64,000 nt of DNA, taken from the NCBI GenBank assembly GCA_026419785.1, contig JAODTK010005911.1, positions 35,001-99,000 of the forward strand. Reading direction: 5' to 3'. The notes beneath the pieces were generated by a model. The model saw only the letters and a list, made by a program, of their open reading frames with translations. It had not been told where the DNA came from and ran no database searches. Positions 11,456 to 22,350 of this stretch are shown here, piece after piece. How positions within the stretch are numbered: position 1 is the first letter of the stretch; every line of letters begins with the position of its first letter. The DNA comes from Sclerodactyla briareus (Eukaryota > Echinodermata > Holothuroidea > Dendrochirotida > Sclerodactylidae). The translations under genes and the position numbers were made by a program.

Positions 11456-11497
11456 GGTCAATAGTGACAAAAATGAAAGAAAATAAAAGAAGAAAAA

Positions 11498-11578
11498 GGG
11501 CCCCCCGAGCGGCGAGATTCGAACACGCGAAGGAAAAATGTAGTATCTTCGCGCTATCAATGTACCAAGACACAGCTG
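11498..11578 (-). mobile_element. tRNA-derived SINE head
   Basis: On the minus strand an A-box-like TGGTACATTGATAGC is followed 42 bases later by a B-box TGTTCGAATCTCGCC, about the tRNA spacing. A G-run and T-rich tail (GGGGGGCCCTTTTTCTTC) follow. Acceptor-stem pairing is not convincing, so this is a SINE head or tRNA pseudogene rather than a working tRNA. Confidence 0.55.
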
Positions 11579-11579
11579 G

Positions 11580-12185
11580 ACAGACACAGATAGATAGAAA
11601 TCGTGATTTCATCCTCAGCGACTATTCACCCAGGTTCACAAGGCCTCAGTGTCTCTCCGCATTCTGTTCATTGCCCGTTGCACTCTTTGCATATCTGTGA
11701 ACCTGGTTGTTGTAACATCTCTGTGGAAGCCATCATTTAAATGCACATTACACACTGCAATAACAGGAGTATTCTTTGGTCCCCGGAGTCACCCATTCTG
11801 AAGTGTGCGAGGTTAATCGGGTCTTGATGATGGTAAATAATTAAGCTGACCTCATAATCGCCCCCTGATTGGTTGGAATTGTCGGAGGAAACAACAGGGA
11901 CATTTTCGGAAAAAAATAAACGAAATAAACCTTAAAAACTCATTTCTGTACCCGAGATGGGCTTGTAAACTTTGATGAGATACCTTAGAACTAACAATAC
12001 ATTAACAAATGCCCAAAATTATCGAGCCCCTTTGGGGATGAGGGGGGGGGGGGGTGGGGTCCTACAAGTACAGCGACTCAGACCTTCGGCCCAGTGCCTA
12101 GGAGTACACTATTCATTTGACCTCGTAGTAACGAGGTTGAAGGGGTACATGAAACCGCGCGCTACCGAGGGGGTAGGGTGGTGTT
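11580..12185. other. No gene recognised
   Basis: Contains a run of 12 G at about 12041; otherwise unassigned. Confidence 0.4.
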
Positions 12186-12335
12186 GGCTGGTGGTGACGG
12201 GGGAGGGGGGGGGGGGGGTGACAGTATATCAGAATATTGGTGACGGGGGAGGCGGGGGGGGGGGGGTGACAGTATATCAGAATATTGGTGACGGGGGAGG
12301 CGGGGGGGGGGTGACAGTATATCAGAATATTCAAT
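12186..12335. repeat. G-rich minisatellite, three units of about 48 bp
   Basis: Each unit reads GGTGACGGGGGAGG, a G run of 9-14, then GTGACAGTATATCAGAATAT. Frames on both strands through it are repeat by-products. Confidence 0.85.
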
Positions 12336-12479
12336 CAGAATAATCAGAATATTCTATCTCATGGGACAGGGGGTATTGGGTAGGATCAGATGGGCATAAA
12401 TTAAGGTTTTCATTACCTGCCGATTGTAGAAGGAATAGTTTGCAATCGTGCTCGTGCGTATGCGTGTATGTGTTTTTTA

Positions 12480-13880
12480 CGTTTCCTTGTGAGCACGATA
12501 ACTGACGAGCAGAAGATGTACAAAGGTAATATTTGGTAGGTATGTTACCTCTATTGAGAGGAAGAACTTCTGTTAAATGTCGAGTTTGTTTGGGGTCAAA
12601 TGAGTTCACTAGAGGTCACGAGAACGCACGAGTCTGCGAAGTCTTAATATATTTGGGCCAAGGTGAGTCACTATCTATAGCAAGGAAGAACCCTTTTTTT
12701 AATACCAGTTCAAGTTCACTAGAGGTCAAAGGTCACATGTTTGTAAGCACGATACATGCAGTACACAAGGGTACGAAGAGTCCATATTTCAAGGACAGGT
12801 AGGTTACCGGAACTTATGTGAAGGGGAAAACCAGTGTTTGTAGTGCCAATCCAATGTCCTTTTGAGGTCACCAAAGGTCAAAAGGTCATGTGCTTGTGAG
12901 CATGATAACTACAGGACGCATGGGTCTGTGAAGTTCATGTTTGGCAGATATGTTACCCATATTGTGGAAAAGAAAGATGTCGCTTGTCGTGCCTGCGGCG
13001 AACATGCATTTCTTCAGACGAGAATATTCGAATTTGATATAAATTCATACCTACTTTGGTCACTATGGGGCGATATATGAACAAAAAAAATTGGATTCAA
13101 CTATCCCCAGACTGTTTTAATGGCCGAGTATTTATTCTTCCAGTAGCATTTGGCTGATATGGAGAGACGGATCCCGTTCGGATAGGCGGGTGTCTACGTC
13201 GCACCCGTCAGCTCTACGGAATGAAACCTGCCGTGGCGTGACGGAAGGAGGATCCGATTCTGTGTGGATAGGCCCCATTGCCCTGTTTACTGACCCTGGA
13301 CAAGCGAATGAACCTGATACCTAACTCAGCCTGGAAGTATATTATGGAGAAATGCACATGCAGGATGACCCACATTTATGGCAGGACGGGACGACAGGGC
13401 GGGCTTTCAATATCCCACATGTGAAAAGTTCAACAAATGTTACCGTTCCAACCAAGTGGAAAAGTTAGCAGTTGAACCAGTCTGGACTCTGGAGTTTCAA
13501 TAGCACAAACGCATGTTGAAAGTTTGGGGGTCCAAAGCAGTTTTTTTTTACTCCATATTTTGTGCGAGCAAAAGTTCCAAGTCTGAGAAGCTTGTGAGCA
13601 CGATAACCGTAGAGAAATAACGTAACGCACTCACACTTGGCATAAAGGGTTGCCATGTAGAGTATACGATCTTATTGGTTTAGGGTCAAGTCCAAGTTCA
13701 CCTAAGATTAACAAATGTCAACGTACAAGAAACATGTGAGCATGATAACTTAATGACGAAATAAAATAGAGAGCCCCCACTCGGTGGATTGGCAACTGGA
13801 AAAGATGATCCCAATTGTGTCCGGGCACTGCTGGGTCAGGTCCACGGTCACCGGAGGTCAAGGGAAGTTTGAGAAATTTT
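12480..13880. repeat. Degenerate AGGTCA / GAGCACGATAAC repeat region
   Basis: GTGAGCACGATAACT-like motifs recur at about 12488, 12740, 12893, 13588 and 13735, with AGGTCA clusters between them (for example 12723-12735, a perfect direct repeat with one-base spacer). The region looks like an old dispersed tandem repeat. Short frames in it are not genes. Confidence 0.6.
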
Positions 13881-14667
13881 TCATTCTCGTCCTGCTAACG
13901 GTCCGAAGACGCCTCTTGTGTCTCGCCTAATGGCGGTTCCTGTAGTTCTGAACGCTTTTCCTTTTCGCACAATGCCATTCCCAGCAAAAAAAAAAATGCA
14001 TACTGTACAACTTGTGGCAATTCCAAAGACAATGGGTGTCATTGAAGCATTGCATGATATAACATTTGATATAACATTTGATATTTAAGTGTCTCCCAAT
14101 ATATATCAGTCTCGCAGTGCGCCGATTAAGGCACTTCTGCAATTTAAGTACTATTAGTTTCGTTCTTACAATGACATCTAATCACTCTGTGGAACTTGCT
14201 AGGTAGGGCATTAGGATCAGTCCCGCACATGTGTGGAGCTTGGGAGCAAGGACTAGCTGGCGTCAATTGTCAGTCCGTAACTGTTACCGTTGTCGGGTCA
14301 TTCTGCTAGAGAGTGCCACAACGAAGCGGACTGCACGGTTTACGAGGGGGGGGGGGGGGGGGGCACTACCATAATACGTGCGCGGGCATGCAACCCAGCC
14401 TGGTAGTTTGGAGAGGCGGAGATGGAGAAGAGATCGGCGCAGACTAGCAGGTCAGGTACGCCGGTGCCTCTCTCCACCGACCTTCCGACTTGGACGAAAA
14501 AGAGCCCGACTGGTTTGGCAGGTGACTGAGGCGATACTTCCGTCTTTACTCCGACAGCCACACAGACAGGGCCAACAGTAGCTGCGCACAGGTGCTGATA
14601 ACTCCGGAATTACTGCCCCAAATAAAGTCACAGTGAGGCAGATTTTGCGCTAGGCCGCTGTCGGATG
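13881..14667. other. No gene recognised
   Basis: Includes an 18-base G run at 14346-14363 and a tandem GATATAACATTT pair near 14055; otherwise nothing. Confidence 0.4.
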
Positions 14668-15089
14668 AGAGGACGGGGGAGACGTGGCTGTCCTGCCGGG
14701 TAAGAGGACGGGGGAGACGTGGCTGTCCTGCCGGGTGAGAGGACGGGGAGGCGTGGCTGTCCTGCTGGGTGAAAGGACGGGGGAGACGTGGCTGTCCTGC
14801 CGGGTAAGAGGACGGGGGAGACGTGGCTGTCCTGCCGGGTAAGAGGACGGGGAGGCGTGGCTGTCCTGCCGGTAAGAGGACGGGGAGGCGTGGCTGTCCT
14901 GCCGGGTAAGAGGACGGGGGAGACGTGGCTGTTCTGCCGGGTAAGAGGACGGGGGAGACGTGGCTGTCCTGCCGGGTAAGGTAAGAGGACGGGAGAGGCG
15001 TGGCTGTCCTGCTGGGTGAAAGGACGGGGAGGCGTGGCTGTCCTGCCGGGTGAGAGGACGGGAGAGGCGTGGCTGTCCTGCCGGGTAAG
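14668..15089. repeat. Minisatellite, twelve units of 33-40 bp
   Basis: Consensus starts GAGGACGGGGGAGACGTGGC and ends TGTCCTGCCGGGTAA. Unit lengths are mostly 35, with 33- and 34-bp variants and one 40-bp unit. The variant pair (CTGCTGGGTGA followed by AAGGACGG) occurs twice, at units 3-4 and 10-11, pointing to block duplication. Because 35 is not a multiple of three, minus-strand frames of 177 and 201 codons run through it, rich in Arg, Pro, Ser and Thr. I regard these as repeat by-products. Confidence 0.92.
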
Positions 15090-15733
15090 AGTTGTCCTCT
15101 TCACCCGTTTCATCGAACTCACATAGAGGCCTGTCACAAAGAACAGTCGGTGAGCGGTTAAGTGTCCCTGCCCCCATTGCCATTTCTTATACAATGACCC
15201 GGCGAGTTTGATGAAACACATTAGTGGGGCCACCCGAATTTCATATTGGGTGGATCAGTTCAATATTTCATTGACCTATTTTGTTGTAAGTCATTCTTGG
15301 GGAATGGGGCGGGTTCTAGTGGGTGGGAAACACGTTTACAACACGTTCGGTATATCTATTTACACACCAAATTGCGCCCTGAGGATTTAGTCAAGTGTCG
15401 AGATACACACGAATTCTCCATTTCGTCATTGTTACGTTACAAGAGACATTTTCATTGTGGGATGGTAAGGTTTTTTTTCCTTTTCAACACTGAGGCGATT
15501 TCGCGGTTTCGCCTATTCAAACAGATGCGTTGCCACTTTTCGCAATTCGTAAAAGTGGGAGAGACGTTGCATTCCAGTTCTTCGTACTTTCGAGATGTGT
15601 TATGCCGCTCCCTCTTTATTCAATTACACTCCTACATACGTCATGCCGGTATCCTTGATTGTTGGGGGGTACTCAATACTCCAATTGTATTCCATTTAGG
15701 GGGGGCCGCTCGAGGCTGTTTTTCCTATCCAAA
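15090..15733. other. No gene confirmed
   Basis: A 188-codon frame at 15246-15812 (+) has no domain that I recognise and ends inside a duplicated repeat; treated as chance. Confidence 0.35.
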
Positions 15734-16058
15734 ACGAGTCAGCAAATGTAACTTCCGGTGTTATCTCAATCTTGAAAATCGATCAGAATGGAGGCTAAAA
15801 GAAGGGTATTAATTAACACGAATGATACGGCTAAACGAGGACTTGTATCAACCTGAAGCGCCACCTCGACTATCCCGCACCCACCCTGTTTTAAACAAAA
15901 CAAAATTAATTGCGCGGGCTGGCCCCCCCCAGTCCCCTCTATGACCAAACACGAGTCAGCAAATGTAACTTCCGGTGTTATCTCCATCTTGAAAATCGAT
16001 CGGAACAGAGGCTAAAAAAGGGTATAAATTAACACGAATGATACGGCTAAACAGAGAC
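15734..16058. repeat. Pair of about 107-bp direct repeats
   Basis: Units 15734-15840 and 15951-16058 both begin ACGAGTCAGCAAATGTAACT and end GATACGGCTAAAC, with about six differences. They flank 110 bp of unique sequence containing a C run. Confidence 0.85.
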
Positions 16059-16590
16059 GTATGGTATGTTCAAAAATTGAAGCGGAATCGATATACGACT
16101 AACAAACAAACAATCATTATTATTGAAAAAAAAAAACACTCAATAGTTCGACTGTTGGAGAACTGGATAGGATGGATAATCAGTTTATAACCCATTAGCA
16201 CGCAGGGATTTGTTCTTCGAGGTACAGTCTTACGACACATGAATGCATTAAATTGTCTCCGAATTTTTGAAAGAGTCGGAGCTGAGCTTCTATTCGTCCT
16301 ACATAGCAGGCACGGGATAAACTGAGCATATTTAAGGGATGAGGCTCCATCGCGAATCTTTTGACGGGGAATAAACAGTCGAGACCAAGAAGTCACTCGT
16401 TATCGTTGTATCTGAGCCGATAACACTACTGATTTGATAAACTTTCAACACCCAGCCCTTTTGCGCAACTCCTACATTCGAGACATTTATTCCCATTGTC
16501 TATTTGATACGCCTATTCTTCGATAAATCAATTGTCTGATGTTAAAAATGGGTTGTCGTCTCGTGTATTTGATGTCGCCGTCGTTTGGGC
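16059..16590. other. No feature seen
   Basis: Short minus-strand frames without recognisable content. Confidence 0.4.
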
Positions 16591-16660
16591 GGAAGAATGG
16601 TAGAGTCGTATCAGTGACATTTTACAAAGCAAAAATTCCGGGTTCGAAATCCAGCAGTCA
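16591..16660 (+). mobile_element. tRNA-derived sequence (SINE head or tRNA pseudogene)
   Basis: A-box-like TGGTAGAGTCGTA at 16599 and B-box-like GGTTCGAAATCC at 16641, 42 bases apart as in tRNAs. The arms do not pair well enough for a working tRNA. Confidence 0.4.
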
Positions 16661-16794
16661 CTTGACGTTTTTTCTCTAGGTGGCTGTACTTGCAGTGCGA
16701 TGGGCGAGGTCTTGGTCTTCACTTGATGTTTCTTCGTGTAATGCAGTGGATTTTCTGGTATTATTGGGGTTTGTTACGAGATATTCACAACAAG

Positions 16795-17045
16795 TGTCGG
16801 CCGTGAGCGGTCACGTTGAACTTGAACTTCCGCTCCTCCAGGGTCCGAGAAAGTGATCGGGTCCTGGAGTTCACTAATAGTTCTTTCGGATGGAGACGAG
16901 AAATGGCGGTTCCATAAGCAGGTGATTGGTTACGCCCCTGCCCCAATATCATCTGATCACTAGTCGAGCAAAGAAAACGTGTTATCGCCGGTGCTCATCC
17001 ACGATCAATACGGCCAGGGATCCTACTGAGCTATAATTGGCTTCC
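16795..17045 (-). repeat. Three-copy block, copy 2
   Basis: The reverse complement matches 4751-5020 over most of its length: GGGTTCAGGAAGCCAAT, GATGAGCACCGGCGATAAC, GTGATCAGATGATAT, GTGAACTCCAGGACC, GGAGGAGCGGAAG. It shares TGGCCGTATTGATCGTGGATGA with copy 3. Confidence 0.7.
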
Positions 17046-17345
17046 TGAACCCAAAGAAAAAAATCAGACGTATTTGCGTTGGGGGCAATTTTCGGATTTG
17101 AAAATGAATGTGAATAATATTGCGTAACCATACTTTAAGAAATAATTTACCTTTCGAAGTGGACAGGGAACTTTGTCACATCAAATTGAACTGTCGATAC
17201 AATCTGTAGTTATATCGCCAAAGTCCAGCAATACCGGCGCCAGTTCAAGGACCGCTCTTCCCCGTTGGGATCCGACTTGAAATCTCTTTTAAAAAAGAAT
17301 CCCCAGGTGACCTTTGTAGGCAACATTGTAGTACGAATCGAAGTA
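17046..17345. other. No feature seen
   Basis: Nothing recognised between the repeat block and the GC-rich segment. Confidence 0.4.
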
Positions 17346-17830
17346 TTTATAGAGAAGTTCTAGGACTATTACATCTTCCGGTTACCGCTCGCGGTCACCG
17401 CACAGGGAGCGTTATGGACATTTGGAAAGTTCACGGTCGATTGCGCAATCGACCGGAAGCATTCGCAAGAAGTGACCGTATTGTTTTCGGACACACTCTG
17501 AAGAAACTACCAGAAAAACACAAACAGGGGTATGTTTAAATCCGAAGGTACTGTATGTGAACGCTTCTCAAAAACTATATGATTGCCCTTACAAAGACTA
17601 CAGCACGTGAGCCTTGCCGAATCCCGAAAAAATTGAGCTCGTTCAAAAACACTCGCAGTCGGAGTTCGCAAGGCATACGGCCAGACGGCGGGTTGGCCGC
17701 TCGCGGCGGGATCATCGCCACATACCTTGCGGTCAAACGGAGACCGTGAGAATGACCGTAAACTGTCGCAAGCCTTGCGGCTCGCGAATTTCGTATATTG
17801 TGAGGCAGGCCCATGACATCCATATATTAG
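17346..17830. repeat. GC-rich segment with palindromes, possible DNA-element remnant
   Basis: Contains the perfect 20-bp palindrome GGTCGATTGCGCAATCGACC at 17435-17454 and repeated CGCTCGCGG / CTTGCGG motifs near both ends (17384, 17700, 17777). The style recalls non-autonomous Harbinger elements, but no clear terminal inverted repeats or target duplication were seen. Confidence 0.3.
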
Positions 17831-18602
17831 TGAATTTGCTTGTACATTCCACATTCATTCCCACACTGATGTGTTTTAGAGTCATGAGGTGCAATGATTT
17901 CCAGAGGAAATCTCGTATAACATTTCATCAAGTCAAATCGCAGTGCTGCTGAATTGATCACCACATTGTATCCTCCGTACGTCTGGCCGGAGGTGCAATC
18001 TCTCTGGAAAGACCACTAGTATTCCCCCGACCAAGCTTGAACCATAGGACATCTTGTAAGTACCAAATTCGCAACAGAAAATACTTCGCCGGGTAATAAT
18101 AACCCCCGCAACACTCTAAACAAGTTACTGAGTTGCACCCCAACCCCTTACCCTCACCCATCCCACATCTCCACCTTGTCACGACAGCCAAAAAAAAAAC
18201 TTTTCATGATTAAAAACAAAACAAAACATGTTCACATGCAGAGTAAAAGTAATTTCCCCTACCTACCCCAGTAAATCACAATGAGTTAGCCCCTGGGAAC
18301 ACCTCGTGGGTTTATTCGACTACTACACCATCCAAAGGATCATACATTTTCCGCTTCGTTTATGCTTGGTGGCAAAGCTTGTCTACGTATATGTTCTACC
18401 CGTGTACTGCACTGTTATTCTAAGCCAAAGAATCATGTATTCCCAGAGGAGGTTCACTGTTTTCTTCCACGAACCTTCGCGGTTCACATTTCAAAATCGT
18501 CGTCGATGCATATTTCCGGAGTAAATTGCCGATACAGTGTTTTATTTGTTGTATTTTGTTCACCCTGTTTTCACAGTGAATAGCTAGGGAAAAAATACTG
18601 AC
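17831..18602. other. Intron (inferred), no feature seen
   Basis: AT-rich sequence just downstream of the receptor exon 1 donor. Nothing recognised. Confidence 0.4.
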
Positions 18603-18820
18603 CTTAGAAATATAAATATTGCTAGGAGGTTGCCGAAGACCTGCCCGACTATAAATGTTGCTGATACGGCAACAAGAAGAGCCGTCCTCAACTGATGAGG
18701 CAACCGTTCAACATCGACCTCCGGTATTCCAGTAGTTCCGTTAGCGGCTCCTCCATAATCTTCGAACACGTATAAAGTTTCTGTGACTTGTTCCTCCTCG
18801 AAAACTGCTGTTGTATCCAT
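18603..18820 (-). CDS. Exon 1 of a rhodopsin-class GPCR (N-terminus and TM1)
   Basis: This exon codes for the start of a seven-helix receptor of the plasma membrane. From the ATG at 18820 it reads 72 codons plus two bases. Residues 1-40 are acidic and extracellular, with an N-glycosylation sequon NGT at residues 27-29. Residues about 44-72 form one hydrophobic helix ending FGNLLAIFIFL, with Asn64 at the place of the conserved helix-1 Asn of class A receptors. The frame ends at AAG|GTCAGT, a good donor, at 18603/18602. The start codon has G at -3 and +4, a favourable context. The next exon is proposed at 4273-4400 on the same strand and fits the phase. The ligand is unknown; helix 2 has an opsin-like flavour, but the retinal-binding lysine and DRY region are not in the window. 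Alternative: a neuropeptide or amine receptor. Confidence 0.62.
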
Positions 18821-19190
18821 TGCAGCAGTAAGCCTATACGCTTCCCCAAAGAAGAACGGAACACGGTGTCTGGTTTCCGCCTAGAGTACGGAAGCTGGGT
18901 TCTGGTGGAGATTATTCAAGTATGTGTCCTCAAATAAGTCCAGTATCTTCGGTACAATGAGGCTTGGGCCTTGCATCATCACGGACAGCCAGCAATTGTT
19001 TCTCTTGTAATACTAACTTACATAACGTGATGTTGAGGTCATTCATGTCCATGGCGCTCGACGCTTGCGCTCGGCTGGAAGTCTTTATCTGTTGAATTAT
19101 TCGGAAATGTAGTATTGTGATTGAATAAGGTACCGGACAAGAACGAGTTTACCATGTACGACGTGAAACCACAGAACAATAATTGATCAA
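18821..19190. other. Upstream of the receptor start codon
   Basis: Would hold the 5' leader or an upstream intron. No TATA box or initiator stands out. Confidence 0.35.
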
Positions 19191-19191
19191 T

Positions 19192-19209
19192 ATCTATCTA
19201 TCTATCTAG

Positions 19210-19244
<35 letters not shown>

Positions 19245-19328
19245 CTATCTATCTATCTATCTATCTTCTATCTATCTATCTATCTGCCTGTCTGTCTGTC
19301 TTTCTGTCTGTCTGTCTTTCTGTCTGTC
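19192..19328. repeat. (TATC)n then (TGTC)n microsatellite
   Basis: About 95 bp of TATC repeats passing into about 40 bp of TGTC/TTTC repeats. Confidence 0.95.
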
Positions 19329-19339
19329 ATTCGTGAAGT

Positions 19340-20330
19340 GGGGTTATACCATTTGATCTAGTAGATCATGGTATTTTGATAAAGAAGTTGAAATTGTATC
19401 AGTTCTCAACTTCTACTATTGAATGGTTCAAGTCTCACTTGTTGAGTAGAAGTCAATATGTCATCATGGCAGCATGGGCGGTACTGCTTTCTCTTGTATG
19501 GAAGTTAATAGCGGTTGTCCCACAAGGATACATTTTAGAGCCATTAATATTCTTGATCTTAACAAATCTCAACATGTGCCTAACTAACTGTAGAGCTGAC
19601 ATGTATGCAGATGATACCACTTTTCATGCCTCGAGTAACGATATTGAATCCCTGCAAACTGAATCGAACATTGATGCCCAAAATGTGTCAGATCGGTGAA
19701 AAAATAATAAAATGGCGGTCAACACTTGTAAAACTAAATCAATGTTGATATGCTCCAAGTAACGGCATGATAGTTCGCAAGAAAAGAAGAGTTTGTCCGT
19801 AAAAATGAACAATATATATATCATATGCGGCGTATTAAACAGTATATTGATACATCGACCATGTATACTTTATTATAATGGATAATTATATCCTCCCAAT
19901 AATTGATTTTTGTTGTTCAGTATGGTGAAATATTACTGGCGGACTATTGATTAACAATTATAAAATTGCCAAAAAGGCGCCGCCAGAAGTATTCAAAATG
20001 CCTCATTTGAGGACAGCTCGACTGAATTATTCGCAAAACAGGCTGGAAGACATTGATTAAAACGATTTTAAGGTATAGAACATAACAATGGCGAGAGTCA
20101 AATTAACAATATGGGACCTGAGTACATGCAAAAGATGTTCACCCAGTTGTTAATATCCACGATCATAACTAAAATGCCTCTTCAGCAAATAACATTCATG
20201 TCACTGGTGGCACACAAATTTTTATAATAATTGTTTCTGGACCACCAAAGAATAGAATTAAAAACTGGATAAGAGTATCAAGATGGCTGGAAGTTTAACC
20301 CATTAAAAATTTTTACTCTCTGATCTTATC
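19340..20330 (+). mobile_element. LINE ORF2 fragment: RT palm to C-terminus
   Basis: Conceptual translation in several frames shows reverse transcriptase motifs of CR1/L2/Jockey-type LINEs in order: FDLVDHGILIKKL (motif A), STIEWFKSHLLSRSQYV, VVPQGYILEPLIFLI (motif B), then MYADDTTFHASS with the catalytic YADD at about 19605. Later pieces match the thumb and C-terminal region: YILPIIDFCCSVWWN near 19890, KIAKKAPPEVF, and NNMGPEYMQKMFTQL near 20105. Frames shift several times, so it is a decayed copy. No endonuclease is attached, and the left end is cut off at the microsatellite. Confidence 0.8.
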
Positions 20331-20364
20331 TGAATGCATTTTAATATCATTAATACCCAAGACA

Positions 20365-20960
20365 TTGAAAACTGAACTTTCTCAGTCGTTGTGGAACATG
20401 TTCAATGAAAGGCAACAGATTGAAAAAGTGCATGAAAATTCGTCAATGTTGTTATTTGTTCTAAAAGACCCCGGAAGTTACAGACGTAATTCATTAACGT
20501 CGATCCTTTGCAAGATACTTGCCAAACTATTGTCATCACCACATCATGAACTATATGGAACAAAATGGTAAACATGTAAATGTCCACATGCTTTAGAACA
20601 CGACACTCCTGTGAAACCCATCTGGCTATAACTGTCAATTTCCAGCTAAGAACTTGGACAGAAGATTCAGAAAGATGTGTGTGTGTGTCCATCGCTTTCA
20701 TTAAAGCTTCCGACAAAGTTCTACACAAAAGATTGCTCATAAACACTAATGGCAATTTCAATTCGTTTTCAACGATCGTACCCAGCGTGTTGTCAGGAAA
20801 TGGGTGGCAATGTATCCCTTGAAATGTTCCTCAATCGGGGGTCCCTGCAAGGTCTGTACGGGCCATTGCTGAGGATTCTCGAACCGTTATATCAGCCACT
20901 ATCAGTCATGTTTCTGATCATTGCATACTCTACTAACTATCGATGTTATCAATGACAGTT
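20365..20960 (+). mobile_element. LINE ORF2 fragment: N-terminal half of RT
   Basis: Shows RT motifs that precede those of the neighbouring fragment: DPGSYRRNSLTSILCKILAK (matching N-Y-R-P-V-S-L-T-S-I-x-C-K), then FRTRHSCETHLAIT near 20592, then SIAFIKASDKVLHKRLL (the S-K-A-F-D-K-V-P-H motif) at about 20690, then SLQGLYGPLLRIL near 20843 (P-Q-G-S-V-L-G-P-L). It stops before a YADD box. Since it holds the front of an RT yet lies downstream of a fragment holding the back, the two are separate insertions or a rearranged element. Confidence 0.75.
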
Positions 20961-21130
20961 ACAATACTCAATTCGAACCTAGATAATTCCCTATGTGTAA
21001 GACCTTGGCAGATCGATTTTAATGCATCAAAAAGCGATCCATAGTTGTTACCATTAACAGGTTGCCCGCCCCAAATCCCAGTATGTACTACTTATACCCC
21101 GCTACACAGTATGTCTGTGGATATTAATGG
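20961..21130. other. No feature seen
   Basis: Nothing recognised. Confidence 0.4.
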
Positions 21131-21560
21131 TTTGTGTGTGTAGCCGCCGGCCTCCGCCGTCCCAGGCTCCGCCGTCCGGCCGATATTTGCATAAATCCAT
21201 GCGATTTTTTTTCATGTGAGTCGGATTTGAACGAAACTATAGTATCCCGAAAAATTGGTTGAATTCTTTCAAGGTCACCGGAGATCAACTTTGCATAATT
21301 TTGTCAAATTATTTTCCAAACTTTCCTTCGTCAGATTTGAACAAAACTTGGTGGACGGGGGGCTACATTTGTTCCAAATTTGATACCAAAGTTAAAGTCA
21401 TTTCAAAAGGCAATCTTTGGGTCCAATTTGCATATTTAATGATTTTTTTCGTTAACTTCCATGTAATACACCATAGCTTGGGTGGGAGAAGGCTATCCTT
21501 GGTTTCTGACCAAATGGAGGTCTGTATGGGGTTTTGATACTTCTTCCCAATTATTGTGCT
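21131..21560. repeat. CCG-rich repeat followed by an AT-rich dispersed repeat
   Basis: CCGCCG-type stretch at 21145-21183, then ATTTGAACAAAACTTGGTGG and GGTCACCGGAGATCAACTTT. The same order (CCG-rich, then a GGTCACC-containing segment) recurs from 23636. Confidence 0.5.
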
Positions 21561-22287
21561 CAAAAGCAGGGATATACGCGTGCACGGTTTACCCGCTTAC
21601 ACATATCTAGTTGCAAGCCTGTTCTTTAACTGTAAAGACATTCCTGTTTTGGAGTAACTACCACATCAAAGCTCCCACGTCGATCATATATACAACAATA
21701 TAACTATGAAAGTTTACAGGGTTCTCAATCTGAACTGTTGCCATTCTTACGACTGTGCTAATCAGACAAGGACACTGCTCCTAAGTCCTTGTTCGTCCTG
21801 ATTGGAAATATTAGCTCTTTCGATTTGTCATCCATACAGCCTGTAACATTAGACCCTCATGTCACTAGCTATTTTGGAGAAGAATCGGTGTCCCATCTCA
21901 AAACCTTCCCCGCTAAATAGAAAACATATTTGTCAATAGGAAACTATATATCAATGGGAGAAAGCTTCCGCCTCGAACCAATAAAATGCCCGCCGGAGCT
22001 CAATATTATCTATAAATGCAAATACTGACTCATTTTTCATTCTCAACCAGCCTGGCGGTCAGCAAGGGAGATTTTTGAGACACCTAAGATCTTTGCATAT
22101 AGTGATAAAGGCTAGTCCCCTCAACCTATCGATTAGAAACCTATAAATGCCTTTAATTCAATGAAAATGACGTTTTCCTCATTCACGCGCATCATGATAT
22201 CAAAAACGTCATTATTTTGCCCAATTTGCAGTTTATGAGCATCTGGCGTGCACTTTCCAACTTTCAAGAAGTCTCCTGAACGATTTT
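21561..22287. other. No feature seen
   Basis: No gene or repeat recognised. Confidence 0.4.
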
Positions 22288-22350
22288 CTACTTCACTCCC
22301 CCACCCCAAACCCCATGATTTGGATATTCCTCCTTGTTACCAAGCACAAC

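Larger units (their letters stand above)
4401..18602 (-). other. Inferred 14.2 kb intron of the GPCR gene
   Basis: The interval between the two receptor exons on the minus strand. It holds no further exon that I recognise. It contains repeat-block copies at 4751 and 16795, a LINE 3' piece, G-run repeats, a hAT fragment, a higher-order tandem array, SINE-like heads and a 12-unit minisatellite, each listed separately. That both exons belong to one transcript is inferred from matching phase, strand and helix order. Confidence 0.5.

Noticed and set aside
15246-15812. 188-codon plus-strand frame
   Set aside because: No recognisable domain, no conserved start context, and it ends inside a duplicated repeat.
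20402-20761. 119-codon minus-strand frame
   Set aside because: Antisense of the LINE fragment at 20365-20960.
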